Source: Heterocephalus glaber (lineage: Eukaryota; Chordata; Mammalia; Rodentia; Bathyergidae). From it: DNA of 64,000 bases. A model generated the notes under the pieces. That model worked only from the letters and a program-made list of their open reading frames with translations. It was not told the DNA's origin and did not search any database. Numbering within the stretch: position 1 is the stretch's first letter; every line of letters begins with the position of its first letter. A program made the position numbers and the translations under genes. Shown here one piece after another: positions 24,800 to 36,209 of the stretch. The DNA lies in assembly GCF_000247695.1 (NCBI RefSeq), contig NW_004624751.1:28768821-28832820 (forward strand), in the 5' to 3' direction.

Positions 24800-26185
24800 C
24801 ACACATATTTTTTATACTCAGTCTGAAAACAGAGAATAGACAATTAGTGATATAAGTCATCTTTATTTTGACTATGGCATGTTCTTTTAATGAAAATGAT
24901 GAAGAAGATATAGCTAATGGATAAAAATATTAAAAGTGGTTATGTACTATGAATAAGTCATAATTTTAGAAGCAGTAAAGGTGCTCATAGTATTAAAATT
25001 ATTTTACGGTATACATCCATAGCATTCTGAAGTTGTAATTATGATAGCCCATAATAATATTAAATAATAATAGAAATTACCAGAATTAAGTACACAAATT
25101 AACTTGTTAAAATACTAAACTTTACCTACAAGGCTAAATCATATTTTATTGTAAAATATTGTTTCTTTACTGCTTGTATTATCCTTCATTTAAAAAAACA
25201 TATTCTTCTCATCCCACTCAAACTTACACAGAAAAAAAAAGTGTTAAAGGGCTAGGAAAATATTATTTCATCATTCCTGTTCCATTAGAATTCACTTGGG
25301 TGGCTGAGAAAATGGTTTATGGATTAGAGAGAGAAGAGCAAGCTAAAACATTTCATACCTTCATCTCTGATAAATTCCCCAAACTCACTCTTTGCATCTG
25401 AGCCATAAATAACAACCATGGTTTTTGCTAAAAAGAGCTTTTTTCCTACACCAGGTCTTTTGTCTTAAAGATGAATGCTATAATAAATTTGAAGTCTTGG
25501 GGGGGGGGCGTTGTTTGAACTATAGCATTATGGTTTACAACTGTTGCTTTTATTATGAGGAGGATAAAAAGCGACTATGAAGCTTGATCTCCGTCATAGA
25601 AATGGATTAATATTTCAGTCTTCAATGTGGGTCAAGTGTATGATTCTCCCCAAAGCAATTCACCATGATTAATTTTTATTATGTGGACATTCAGATTCTC
25701 TTTAAACTCTTAAGTATTTTATTCCCCTACTGAATCACCCCTCAAAAAACTACAACTTAAATGTTTCAAGTAATAGCAGAGACACAGGAGTTTTAAATTC
25801 TTTTAAAAGTTTTAATAAACCCTCATAGAAAATAACCTCTAAAATGTCTTTTTCAAAAAAAACTTATATAGGTTATATAATGGTAGAGTTTAAATCATTA
25901 TACTGAGAATAGCATTAAATTAATTTATTGATAAACAATGTTATATATTATATGTTAATTACCAAGTAATATGACAGTTTAGTTTCTCTATGATTAAATA
26001 ATTAATCATTGAGAAAATGTACTCTGTCATTAGGGGAAAATGGCAGTTGTATAAACTTAAAATCTGCTTTGTCTGCTTTGTAACAAAAACAAAGATTTCT
26101 CTGTTGTCTTTATCTTTGTTGAAACTGTAATTTGTCACATATATGTAAAAGATGCTAGCCACTGCATAATGTCGGAAAGGAGCTT
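24800..26185. other. No recognised feature
   Basis: Includes G10 at 25500-25509 and otherwise unique AT-rich sequence. Confidence 0.4.
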
Positions 26186-26274
26186 TTTTGGCTTTTGAGA
26201 TTTTTTTTCAAGTGCTGGGGACTGAATCTGGGGCCTCACACATGCCGAGAAAGTTCCTGAACATCCCCATCCCT
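26186..26274 (-). repeat. Older ID-related SINE
   Basis: T8 run, then 'gtgctggggactgaatctgg' and 'catccccatccctg' at the end. This looks like a diverged reverse tRNA-derived SINE with a decayed A box. Confidence 0.6.
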
Positions 26275-26419
26275 GAAACCTTTTGAATGACTTTCTTCAG
26301 TGCTTTTATTACCTCCCTACTCACTGAGAAATTTGAGGAATTTCATAATATTAAATTTCACCACATACACTATTAATTCCCACAAAATATTTGTAAAAAT
26401 AATCAAAAGTTTTATTTCT

Positions 26420-26500
26420 GTATTTATTTGACAAGCTATTATTGAAAGCCTACTGGAAGTCAGTCATATGTCAATCAAGTATAGACAATTACAGGGAGAG
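26420..26500 (-). repeat. L2/MIR-type 3' fragment
   Basis: 'gctattattgaaagcctactg' and 'aagtcagtcatatg' follow the reverse L2 3' text loosely. Confidence 0.4.
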
Positions 26501-26589
26501 AAATAATAATAATCATTGGGATCAGAGATAATGGAAGTTACATGATAATTGGTACAACTATTTATAATTTAGTTTTGTTATGCAGTAGG

Positions 26590-26730
26590 TGTCAAACCTG
26601 GCTGCACCTTAGAAAATTTGTACTGCTTTTTAGAAACTACTCATGCCCAATCCTCACATCAAACCAACTAAATAAGACTCTCAAGAGGTTGAAGAAGCCA
26701 GGTCACTGGAGTTTCTAAAACTTCTCCAGG
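26590..26730 (+). mobile_element. hAT-Charlie MER element, interrupted by B1-dID
   Basis: Resembles a non-autonomous palindromic hAT-Charlie MER: 'cctggctgcaccttagaaa', then 'aaactactcatgcccaatcc', and the reverse-repeat arm 'ctaaaacttctccagg'. The remaining arm is displaced beyond the SINE (about 26925-26945). Exact family not assigned. Confidence 0.6.
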
Positions 26731-26924
26731 TAGCCAGGCATGGTGGCACACTCCTGTAATCTGAGCATTCTGGGAGGCTGAGTCAGGAAGCTTGCAAGTT
26801 TGAGCCCAGCCTGAGAAATTTAACAAAATAAAAGGAAATAAAGAAAGGGGGCAGTGGGAATACAGTCCAGTTTGAAAGCCCAGGGTTTAACTGTCAATAC
26901 AACAGAAAACAAAAAAAATTTCAC
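26731..26924 (+). repeat. B1-dID dimeric SINE
   Basis: B1 half from 'agccaggcatggtggcacac'; A-rich linker near 26824-26846; dID half 'gggggcagtgggaatacag' to 'cccagggtttaac'; A-rich tail. Inserted into the hAT element on its left. Confidence 0.85.
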
Positions 26925-27074
26925 CGGTGGTTGATTATAGGGGCTAACATTCTTCTAGGCTTGAAATTTCAGCTAGAGATAAGAGCTAAAGATGAAGAGG
27001 CTAAAGATGGGGAGATGAAAGAGAGATGTAGGTAGGGAATCCCAGAAAGACAGTAGGATATAGTTGTATGGAAG

Positions 27075-27295
27075 GCCTTTAGCTTTAGACAGAACCTTTT
27101 TTGGATCAGAGCGGCTTTGTCACTCTATAATCTTGTGATTTTAAATAAGTTAGTATCTCTATGAACATTAGTGGCAAAACTGGGGATCTTAAAACTCACT
27201 TCTTATGGAAGCTAGGTAAAGTAAATAAAATAGTTTGTGAAAGCATTTCAATAATGTCTAAGACATACAATGATAACCAGTATTGCTGTTTAAAA
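27075..27295 (+). repeat. MIR SINE, near full length
   Basis: 'tttgtcactctataatcttgtg', then 'aaataagttagtatctctatg', and the 3' part 'aagcatttcaataatgtct' keep MIR order. Confidence 0.65.
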
Positions 27296-27339
27296 ATAAC
27301 CAAAGAGATAGGAAAGGAATAGATAAAAATTTGATCTCC

Positions 27340-28050
27340 AGTTTACAGTTTATTTTGAGAATAATTAAGAAATAGTAAAGATTTTTTAAGGACAAAGCCA
27401 AATTTGCATAGGATAAGTAAAACCCTAATAGACAAGGGTGGGCCAAGTTGGGAAGTGGTAGAGATGGAAGTGGGAAGGCTAGTTAGAAGACTATTACAAC
27501 AGCCCTTGTGGGATGTAGGGCGGAACCTCACCGAGACAGTGAGTGGGATCCGGTCATTGAAATGATGCTTGAAGACTGGAGAGGGGAAGCCTAAATTGAT
27601 GTTTTCCAAATGTATTTATATTGCTTGGTGTATGGTGCAGCAGGAAAAGAACATAAGAGGGAAACAAAATTCGGCAAAGATGACAAACTCGTGCAGAAGT
27701 TGTGTTTATGAAAATAGAAATGGCCAGGTGGTGGTGGCCAGTTAGTTGACTGTGTTGATATTGATGGCGGATTACTTGTTAACTCCTTGAAGATTGCAAA
27801 TTAGAATGAATGGGACTTCCTGGACACAAGGATTTGGAGAAAGAGAATAGTTAACGTTTATTTTTAGGAAATGAAAGTAATATTTATTTTTTAAAAAGAT
27901 GGGAAGATTCAGTGAAAAGGGGATGCATGGTGAAGGAGGTAAAAGGATAATTAAGTTGCTATAGCTAGAATTAAAAGACTAAAAATATATTTCAAGATGT
28001 AAAGAGTTGTCAAGGGAGTAAGAAATCAGTCTGAAGAGTTCTCCTAATGA
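27340..28050 (-). repeat. L2-type LINE segment
   Basis: A purine-rich block whose order ('ggaaggctagttagaagact', 'ttacaacagccc', 'gacttcctggacac', later 'aagatgggaag') parallels a long L2 segment. Two minus-strand frames here (up to 88 codons) belong to the repeat. The orientation is my best guess. Confidence 0.5.
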
Positions 28051-28225
28051 AAATGAAGTACTCAGGTGCTTACTGCAGTGACAAACCTTCAACCCTAAAA
28101 AATAAGCAGAGCAGCACAGTGAGAAAACGACTTTCATGCCTTGTGCATTTACTTACTATGCACCTATTGTGAACACAGCACTAGCCCAAACATTCACAAG
28201 TGTGGCGTGGAAACCAATCAAGCTA

Positions 28226-28363
28226 AACTGAGTGTGGTGGTGCCTGCTGGTAATCCCAGCGGCGGGGAGGGGAGGCTGAGGCAGGAGAATGGTGAGTTTG
28301 AGACCTGTCTGTGCTAGTGAGTTGAGGGCTAACCTGGACCAGTGGCTGTCTCAAAAAAAGAGG
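28226..28363 (+). repeat. B1 SINE
   Basis: 'gagtgtggtggtgcctgctg', an inserted GC-rich patch ('cagcggcggggaggggagg', 28258-28276), 'gctgaggcaggagaatgg', then 'ctgtctcaaaaaaa'. Confidence 0.85.
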
Positions 28364-28374
28364 GCCAAGGAAAC

Positions 28375-29262
28375 TGATTGAACGGACAGCCTAGTGAATG
28401 TTCTACTTTCACTTTAGAAATTTTGTAGGCTGTGAATGTTCTCTCTGTGCTTTTACAGAATTATTTCCTTTATTTCAGTTTTAACATTTATAGTTTTACA
28501 TAGTTAAGTCTATTGCAATTCTTTCAATATGACAGGCATGTATGTGAAGATTCGCTGGTCTATATAATAAACAGTATAATACAATGCTGGTGATCTTAAA
28601 TGCTATGGTGAGAATAAAAATTGTTAAAAATAAAGCACACATAAAGGTAGCTAGTTAATCATGCTGTTGTTTAGAATGATAAGTATTATTTCACAAATCA
28701 TATTTTAGAGTCCAAACAGTGGTATTTGCTCTGCCACTATTCAATATCTATTTCCTGGTGTCTAAGGTGGTTGTGAACAAGCTACATAATCAACAAATAT
28801 TTGTTAAAGGAATCAATGAGTGAATAGAGCATTTTGCTCCTATTATTAAAAAGTTAATTTAGATTTCAAGTCGATTGTTGCATTAAATTTGAAAGCACAT
28901 ACTCCATTTTTTTATCAGTTTTTTTCTATTGAGTATATGCCTTTAAAGTGAAATTTCTGTCCCTTTTATTTAAAGATAATTTAAAAGATATATTAGTTAT
29001 AAATATAATCTTTTGTGCACAGGTCTATAACAGAGGGAATGCAGGGTCTCAAATTAAGATTAGGATAACTTTAATCAGAGGTCTGCATAACATTAAGCAC
29101 TTAAAGTATTCCAATTAAATAGCCTGAAACAACTTGATGCCTCAGATTTTATATTTTAAATCATTATCACAGAGTATTAGCATTTGTGAGCAGAAATAGA
29201 TCTTGGAAATAACTTAGAATAACTTGCATATTTTATAAACATGAATAAGTAGTGTGGCAAAT
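28375..29262. other. No recognised feature
   Basis: Unique AT-rich sequence. Confidence 0.4.
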
Positions 29263-29264
29263 TG

Positions 29265-29500
29265 TTAAGGAGCATGATTGGGGAATCTCAGTGTGTGAAT
29301 TTCCAACTTGACTTTGTTACTTACCAATGACATAAAACTGGATTTACAACTCTATTACTGGATTGATTATTGGATTATTACTTGATTGCTCTGTGCCTGT
29401 TTTATAATCTGAAAAATGGGTATAACAAAATTTATTGAATAAAACCATATATGTTAAAACAAGTTAATATATGTGAGAGACTTCAAACAAAAATAAAGTA
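29265..29500 (+). repeat. MIR SINE, near full length
   Basis: 'cttgactttgttacttacc', an inserted ATTGGATTATT-type stretch, 'ctgtgcctgttttataatctg', then 'aaatgggtataacaaaa'. Confidence 0.75.
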
Positions 29501-29674
29501 ATATATGTTAATATTTATGATGATTATGGCATTGAACTAGTTGCATTAAAACACTAGTGAAACAGCACATATGGGTGAGTATCGTATATACAGCAGTGTG
29601 TAAAATTGTCTTTCCATATCTGTGCTGTGAGCCCAATTTTATATGCCAGTGAAAAGCCACTTATTTTTGTTTTC

Positions 29675-29829
29675 CTATTTTTAGATAGGGTCTCACTGTG
29701 TATAATAGGCTGGTCTTGAAATCACTATGTAGTCCAGACTGCCTTTGAACTTGTGGAAATAAATCTTCCTGCCTCAGCCTCCGAAGTGCTAAGATTACAG
29801 GCATGTGCTATCAGCAGCCTAGCTCAAAG
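29675..29829 (-). repeat. B1 SINE with perfect 17-bp TSD
   Basis: Reverse B1: 'gatagggtctcactgtg', 'tgcctcagcctccgaagtgc', 'attacaggcatgtgc'. TSD 'cacttatttttgttttc' at 29658-29674 and 29830-29846, without mismatch. Confidence 0.95.
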
Positions 29830-29922
29830 CACTTATTTTTGTTTTCACTTTTTATATGAAATGCAATGACTTGAGAAAAATTATAGTATTAATTTGGTCC
29901 AATAAGAATGATACTCAATTTT

Positions 29923-30138
29923 AAACCTGGCATGGCAGTGCATGCTTGTAATCCTAACTCTGGGAGTCCAAGGCCTGAGAAATTTATTGACTTAGTGAGA
30001 CCCCGATCCAAAATAAAATATAAAAAAAAGTAAAGAAAAATATAAAATAATTAAAAATAAAAGAGGATTGTGGATTTACCTCAGTGTGAAAGCTCTTAGC
30101 TCAATCCCCAATACTACCACCCTAAATAAATAAATAGA
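29923..30138 (+). repeat. B1-dID dimeric SINE
   Basis: B1 half 'cctggcatggcagtgcatgc'; long A-rich linker (about 30012-30064); dID half 'gaggattgtggatttacctc' to 'gctcaatccccaatac'; tail (AAAT)n. Confidence 0.85.
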
Positions 30139-30319
30139 ATACTAAAATTCAAATGTAAATTTCAGAGCTGTCTTCATTTACCATTAGATGCACACTCCTA
30201 AATCACTTCTTATCACACTATATTAATCATTTCTATCATTGCACTTGCCTATGTGTGATTTTTGCTGATTCGTTCAGTTGGAGAGTAAATGCAGGGTGTC
30301 AGGAACTTCACCTGATTTT

Positions 30320-30474
30320 CCCAATCTGAATTGCAGAGGGCCCTGCGTGGGGTGTGTTCCGTGAAGGCGTGGGGACAGACCATGCCCCAGGGGGTCTGGT
30401 TTCTATGGGGAGGTAAAGTTGATCTGCACTGTACTGCAGTGAGAGCGCGATTCCACACAGTACTTCATGCAGGT
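30320..30474. other. GC- and CpG-enriched patch of unknown origin
   Basis: About 150 bp far richer in G/C than the surroundings, with CpGs at 'ctgcgtgg', 'ttccgtgaaggcg' and 'gagcgcg'. It also contains two inverted E-box/PstI-like words (CTGCAC, CTGCAG). Overlapping frames on both strands (30249-30458 minus, 30331-30537 plus) carry no known domain. It may be a conserved element or a piece of a retroposed exon. Confidence 0.4.
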
Positions 30475-30650
30475 TCCAGAGCCTATTTTGGGTCAGTTAT
30501 TTTTTCTTACTTAATCTCAGTTTTCTGGTCTGTATAATTATATAATTAATATAATATTACCGGGTTTTAAAGTTACGGTAACTTTAAAACTTTTTAAACT
30601 TTTTAAAACACCGCAGGCACTAATTATCATTATTATTACCAGTAGTGGTT
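30475..30650 (+). repeat. MIR SINE
   Basis: 'cttacttaatctcagttttctgg' is cited in part: the run 'taatctcagttttctgg' and then 'gtctgtataat' match the MIR core, and 'gcaggcactaattatcatta' matches the 3' end. A perfect hairpin lies between these parts. Confidence 0.7.
30564..30590. repeat. Perfect 12-bp inverted repeat, 3-nt loop
   Basis: Left arm 'gttttaaagtta' (30564-30575), loop cgg, right arm 'taactttaaaac' (30579-30590). All 12 positions pair. Confidence 0.95.
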
Positions 30651-30836
30651 GTAGGATTCTTATTTAAATCATCTATGCCTTGGATAATTCCTAATGTACT
30701 ATTATCTATTAAATCATTCATATTTTAGTTGTTTCTCTTAATTAAGTTAATAAGAATGGCTTTATCTTGATGATATTCTAAGGATTCCCTAATCCAGACT
30801 TCATTATGACAATTTTAAGTGTCATATAGTTGTCTA

Positions 30837-31016
30837 GATCCTTGCTTCTCAAAGGACAGCCCTGGCATTAGCAACAGCAGGACTCCTGGTGATTTTAGTA
30901 AAGATGCAGAGTCCTAGGTTCCCTTCCACACCTACTGAGTTAGAGCCATGTTCTAATAACCATGTTCTCTTTTCTGACGAGGTGATTTGTGAGCACTTTG
31001 ATGTTTGAGAGGCTTG
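30837..31016 (+). mobile_element. MER5-type hAT-Charlie element
   Basis: 'cttgcttctcaaaggacag' matches the hAT MER 5' end ('cagtggttctcaaa...'). It is followed by 'aaagatgcagagtcctagg', 'cacctactgagtta' and the terminal 'gatgtttgagaggctt'. Near full length (about 180 bp). Confidence 0.75.
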
Positions 31017-31990
31017 AATTTCACGCTCTATTTTTAAAGGGGGATAAATAAGTATCCCAGAGCAAAAAAGAAAAATAGAAAACATGTAAATAATCCCCAC
31101 TAAGCTAAGACAGCTTATCTGACTTCCTAAGAAACAGTAACTCTGGGGCTATAGAGCATTGTTAAATTGGGAGGAAAAGAGGGGTTTATAGTCACTGTCT
31201 ATTGGAGATTTGTGCCTTATTGCATAAGATGGGCTCTCTTTTGAATAAGCTCATACAAATACAGGCAAAATTGTCCTATTATACACATTGTACCCCCGTC
31301 CTATACAGTAAATTATAAAAGTGTGAAAGTATAATGACTATTGCTAGAATATTTAATAGGAAGGATAAAATAATAATTTGAGAAAAATGATTCCCCAAAG
31401 GACTAAAGATTAGGATTAAAATGAGAGTTAGAATAGCAGAGCGGTAATTCAACATTTGATTAAGGACTTAATCTACTTATCTCTATTCAACTCAAGCTTT
31501 TTTCAAATTATTAAGATTTGGTGAAATGAGAATTATTTTTAGATGCTCTTGCCCCAGAGTATAAGAGCAGAAGATAAAGGATAAAAGGCCCTGAGAACAT
31601 TGATGTAGAGACTGTGGATTATGAAAATGATCACACTATGTTCTGTAAATTTCTTGAATGTGAAATACCAAATCAGAATTCTCTGATGTTCAGAAAAAAA
31701 GAAAAGTTTAGAGTTGAAAGTGCCAAATTGTGTGCAGATGATGAAGGTAAAGATCTCAGTGAAGAGACTGGGATGAAAAACTAAGATACATAAAGGGAAG
31801 GAGAGAAAAAAGACCAATAGAATTCTGATAATTGAATTGTATTTGGAAAGATAAATTGGTCATTGGCATTGGGGGGGAAAAAAGCCTTACAACTACAACA
31901 CCCTGGTGTTCATAAATATGCCAGTATCCATTTTTTCATTATTAGTAGACAAGGCTGTGTCCTTTCCTTTGATGACGGTAACAAGTTCTA
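31017..31990. other. No recognised feature
   Basis: A 92-codon minus-strand frame (31539-31817) is Phe/Ile-rich and unrecognised. 'ggcattgggggggaaaaaag' (31865-31884) is a G/A-run patch. Confidence 0.4.
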
Positions 31991-31994
31991 TGAC

Positions 31995-32105
31995 ATTGCC
32001 ACTTTGAGTTCTTGCTTCATTAGATTGGGTGACTGTTTATTTGAAATTGTAATGAAATATTTACTTTATAGAGCTGTAAGGATTAACTGTGATAATTGAG
32101 TGAGG
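31995..32105 (+). repeat. MIR SINE
   Basis: 'tttgagttcttgcttcatt', 'ttgggtgactgtttatttg', then 'tagagctgtaaggattaac' follow MIR order (cf. 'gggttgttgtgaggattaaatg'). Confidence 0.65.
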
Positions 32106-32129
32106 CTGATCTGGAGCTTTCAGTGTAAT

Positions 32130-33060
32130 AGGTCCCCCTTGTTTGAATACAGAGTGCAGTGAGAATGAAGGCGCAAGTGAGTGTGTTTCTGCCTGTCACT
32201 TTCTTTCTACATGTTGCTTTTTCTTCTGGAGATAAGTGGGCCTAATGCTGAACAAATACTGGAAATCAGAAGCCACTGAGAATCATTCGCCTCTAGCTTT
32301 CCCATGGCAGCATGATAGACGCTCAATCAAAGAGCCCCCTCCTCTCAGCAAAGCAACAATTTTGTCACCACGAGCAAATCCAATTGAAAAGTCCCTTGGA
32401 CTGAGAGAGAACTCCAGTTGTCAGAATCAGCAAACAGAATGAAAAGAACTAAGAGGAGTAAATTGGCACCTGGGGCCTCCGTGGTAGCCTGTGATAGGCT
32501 GCAGCATTGTGTTGGGTAGACATTCAGCCATTTTCAGAAATAATGGGAGAAATTAATGCAAATGAGTCAATGGAATGAAATGCATTTTAATGCAGATTTG
32601 AGGGACTATCTTGAACTGCTTGATAACAAGTCGCTTTAAGAAAAGGCTTACATTGTGAGGACTCATTTTTTCCCCATTTCTTCTCACTAGTGCTTCATAA
32701 GGGCCCTTTGTTCTCTAAGTAAACTCTTTCTAAACTATTGACATTGCTCATTTATGTGAATTTTAGATTTTTTTTCCCTTGACAAAGTAGCCTTGGGTGA
32801 TCTGGGAAAACGTTAATTGCGAGAGGACAAGGAAACTGGCTGAAACAAGAACTGCAATCATTAAGCGTAATGTTGCAGTTGTCCAGGCCTCATTATAACA
32901 TGCATACAAGGCAATAAAATGCATGTTTCACAAACAAATCTTTTGACAACTATAGTTCAAGAGCCTCCAGCTGTCCTGCTTTTTTACATCTATTTCTCTT
33001 GGTTTAGTGGTCATTATTGAAGCTAAACTTTGGATTCCCAGATCATCCCTTCTTGTTGTG
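32130..33060. other. Candidate conserved non-coding element F (large)
   Basis: Over 900 bp with no recognised repeat, even base composition and many factor-like words: the composite ATGCAAATGAGTCA at 32556-32569 (octamer overlapping an AP-1 site), 'gttaattgcgag' near 32811, and paired ATGCAT/'aaaatgcatg' words near 32899-32925. The 68-codon frame at 32236-32442 has no domain. This is the best enhancer candidate in the window, but conservation is inferred, not measured. Confidence 0.5.
32556..32569 (+). promoter_or_regulatory. Composite octamer/AP-1-like motif
   Basis: ATGCAAAT (POU/octamer consensus) overlaps TGAGTCA (AP-1 consensus) by one base, inside candidate element F. Both match textbook consensus exactly. 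Binding is inferred. Confidence 0.4.
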
Positions 33061-33372
33061 CAAGAACCATGACAATTTTAGAGTGTGAAAAGTTTGTTTT
33101 AAATTTTTTAAATAACTGGTTTCCAAAGTTAACCAGAATTTCTAACTAATGTTTTGTTTTAGAAATGACAGTAATAATGGTGGGGGTAGGGTGGTGTGGA
33201 AGAGAAGGGAGTCAATCTCAAGAAAGACATTCTTTCACGAACCAATATTTAAAATATACAGCTCCCTTAGGCTGTTGTTCCGTGAAGCAGAAGCACCAAT
33301 TGAAAAATTAGAGCTTCATCTTTCATCTTTAAATTGATTATATTTTCACTGGACTATAAATACAAACCAGTT

Positions 33373-33720
33373 TTAAGGGACAAAAATAGTTAATCGAATG
33401 AAAGGGTCATCAAGTGTAAGTGCAGCTTGAAACTGGCGAACTGTCGGACTCACCAGAAAAGCAGCCAGAAACGGGGGGGAAAAGGTAACAGATTCAGCAT
33501 TGTCCAAAAGTTCCAGACCAGTGATTAATGTGTAAGATAATGGACTTGGGAAATGAGTAAACACTCCCCATGCTCCCTGCTTTGTGCTTGAACGACTTGA
33601 TGACAAGGGCAGAGCAAGGTGAGAATTTAAACAGGACCACAGGAAAAAAGAGACAAAGACAAGCAACAACATAATGCAGGAGCTAGGGGGAGTTCACTGG
33701 GTTGCAATAGAAGGTACATA
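33373..33720. other. Mixed-composition block with a 99-codon minus frame
   Basis: A minus-strand frame at 33373-33672 begins with a hydrophobic leader-like stretch but matches no family I know and has no supporting splice or promoter signal. The DNA itself (CpGs near 33434-33478, G7 at 33472-33478) resembles a continuation of the candidate regulatory block more than a gene. Confidence 0.25.
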
Positions 33721-33749
33721 ATAACTTTCTTCAAAGCAGACGTTAACAG

Positions 33750-34700
33750 TGCACTAATTTAAACTTCAACATGGCACAGAATTACCGGGAGAAATTATAT
33801 GCCACTCAGTCAACTTTTAATATAACAGATATTTATACTCACCAGATTCATTTATTTAACTTGGCACACCCATTATGAAGTCAGATGAATATTCATGTTC
33901 AGATGATGTAGCAACCTCAGGGAGAGGAGATATTGAATTTTGATTAAATGTACATTTCAAAGTATTTCAGGTTATTATTTAAATAATTATAAAGATATGT
34001 TTTGGAGTCTGTCTAAAAAGGATTTCAGAATGTAATGCTGCTTTAGTGGTTGCATTTCAGTTTTTAGCCATGTGTTATTGCTTGAATATACACTTTCATG
34101 ATGGTTTTGAAGCTTTTTATAGGTATATAACATATATTTACATTGCAGAAAATGTACTGTATTTTATTTCTTGATTCTCACATTATGTCTCTGGGTACCT
34201 ACAGAGATATTTTTATTGTTTTCTTTGTAGTATAATTAATGAAAAAATATGAATTTCATCAGTCTCTTACATAAAAACTCTTTTTGCTCCTGTCAGAATA
34301 TATGTTCATTTAAACACATCACACCTCACACATGTTGAGTGTTTAATCAGTCTCTGCACAAATGCCATACACTGCCTACCTTTGCCAGTGTTTAGCGAAC
34401 AGAGAACTTCACCATGAAGACAACGGTCACAGCCCTGGGTCTCTGTACAGCACCCAGGTGATCATGTCCATGTCCTTGGTCATCAACTTAAAAGTATTTG
34501 AAGTTATCATATTAGTTATGAATTCTGAATATTCATAGATTTTCTTTTAATCATGAAGTTTATCCTTCTATGTATTTTGTAAATTGAATCCTTAATTTGG
34601 AAATCTTGAGAATGCGTCTTCCTAAATCCCTTCAAAATAGCATCCCTGAAAAGCATGATACTTAAAATCCATTGCCATGATCCACTGCTGACTTGGTACT
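33750..34700. other. No recognised feature
   Basis: Unique AT-rich DNA. A 64-codon minus frame at 34516-34710 is unrecognised. Confidence 0.4.
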
Positions 34701-34724
34701 TTCCAGTCACCTTTGGCAGTCTTT

Positions 34725-34870
34725 TCAGCTTTTCAACAACAGAGCTGTGAGACTGCTTTTATTACACCCATTTCAGTGATTAGGAAAAAAGGTCTCTAGA
34801 GAGCTTCAGTGGTCTAGGTTAGATAGCAGAAAAGCAAAAGAGCCAGAATGTGGGCATTGGTCCATTTATA
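34725..34870 (-). repeat. MIR SINE
   Basis: 'ttattacacccatttcagtg', then 'ggtctctagagagcttcagtg' and 'aagagccagaatgtgggc' read as reverse MIR. Confidence 0.7.
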
Positions 34871-34874
34871 TTTA

Positions 34875-35530
34875 CTAAAGCCTCAAAGAAAATGCTTTAA
34901 AAAATCAAATAATTTCCTCATATTGCTCTTAATTTAGTGCTTATGGCATTTAGGGCATTAAAACAGTTTTTCTTAATTTTCGTTTTGATCCTGAGTTTTG
35001 AATTACTATGTATTGATTTAAGTGATATTTTAACATTTAATTGAATGCATGTTTATTATGAGTTACTGAGGCATAGTATTAATTATTCAAGCTAAATAAA
35101 CTATTTTTGCTTTATGTCAATAACAAGCCCTTTCAAAAATCTTCAAACGTGTGTTACATTTTTACTGGAACTTTTAATACCTATTTCTCATGTTTTATGC
35201 ATTGGATTTTATTTAACAAGAAATCAAACAGTGGCAGTATATGAGATTTTTGTTACAAATTTGTTATGTGAGCCATTGTTTCTCCTGATCTTTTAAATTC
35301 ACTATGTCATTCTCATAAGTGAAAAGCAGCCAGGCAAGCGTATATCCCCATTTGACATTTCTGTGATAATCAGATATTCAGTCTTTCTTGGTTTAAAGCA
35401 AATTTCCTAAACATGCTCTGAGAGTTAAGATTAATTTTCCTTCAGACAATTCATCATGAATTTCATATCTTGCTATTAAATATACAGTGGTTTCAAAGTC
35501 TTTAATTTGTATTTGTATCCTAAAGATGAT
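34875..35530. other. No recognised feature
   Basis: Carries a 60-codon frame (35114-35296) without domains. Confidence 0.4.
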
Positions 35531-35534
35531 TGCT

Positions 35535-35690
35535 TTGTATTATAATTATCTCTTTTAATGTCTGTTTTCCTCATTAGACTGTAAGCACATCTGGTTAGAG
35601 GAATCTTGCCCTATCTTGATCTTTATTTCTTTGATTCCTAAGACAGTGTCTAGGACATAGCTGCCATTCAACACAAAGTTTTTTAAAGTA
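35535..35690 (+). repeat. L2 LINE 3' end
   Basis: 'cattagactgtaagcacatc', 'tgattcctaagacagtgtc' and 'aggacatagctgccattcaa' match the L2 3' end in order. Confidence 0.75.
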
Positions 35691-36205
35691 ATTTTTTTCC
35701 AGTATTTTAAATACGCACCTTTAGCCATAATCTAAATCCTTTCAGAACATTGTGAACTCTGAACTATTAGGAAATAAAAATTGAATCTCTATTAAATCCA
35801 GTCCAATAGGCATTTTAGTTTTTAAAATTTAAATAATGTCACTTTTCTAACCATTGATTTAATATTTAACATTTTTGTAATTTGTCTCATACCATCTCAA
35901 CTAACAAACTAGTGGTTTGTAGAGTATATGCTATTCCATTATTTTGCTTTAATGTAATTACTTTTAAAAGTTAAAGTTTTTATTTATTTATGCGTAATGC
36001 TATGATGAAAATAAATACTTCTAAAATTCATGTGAATGGAGGAAGGCAGATAAGGGATAACCCAATTTAATTTGAAGACAACATACAAGTTCTTTATTCT
36101 TAGGCAAATTAGTTGCAGAAAGTAATATCTCACAGTTTTAAAGATGCACATGTATAAATGTATGGCTCTATTATTTGCACTTCACATTACTGAAAGTTAG
36201 ATTAT
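35691..36205. other. No recognised feature
   Basis: Unique AT-rich sequence. Confidence 0.4.
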
Positions 36206-36209
36206 ATGC

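Noticed and set aside
32236..32442. 68-codon frame in candidate element F considered as an exon
   Set aside because: No convincing splice sites and no recognisable protein; better explained as chance in conserved-looking DNA.
33373..33672. 99-codon minus-strand frame with a hydrophobic leader-like start
   Set aside because: No family likeness, no promoter or splice signals; the DNA looks more like non-coding regulatory sequence.
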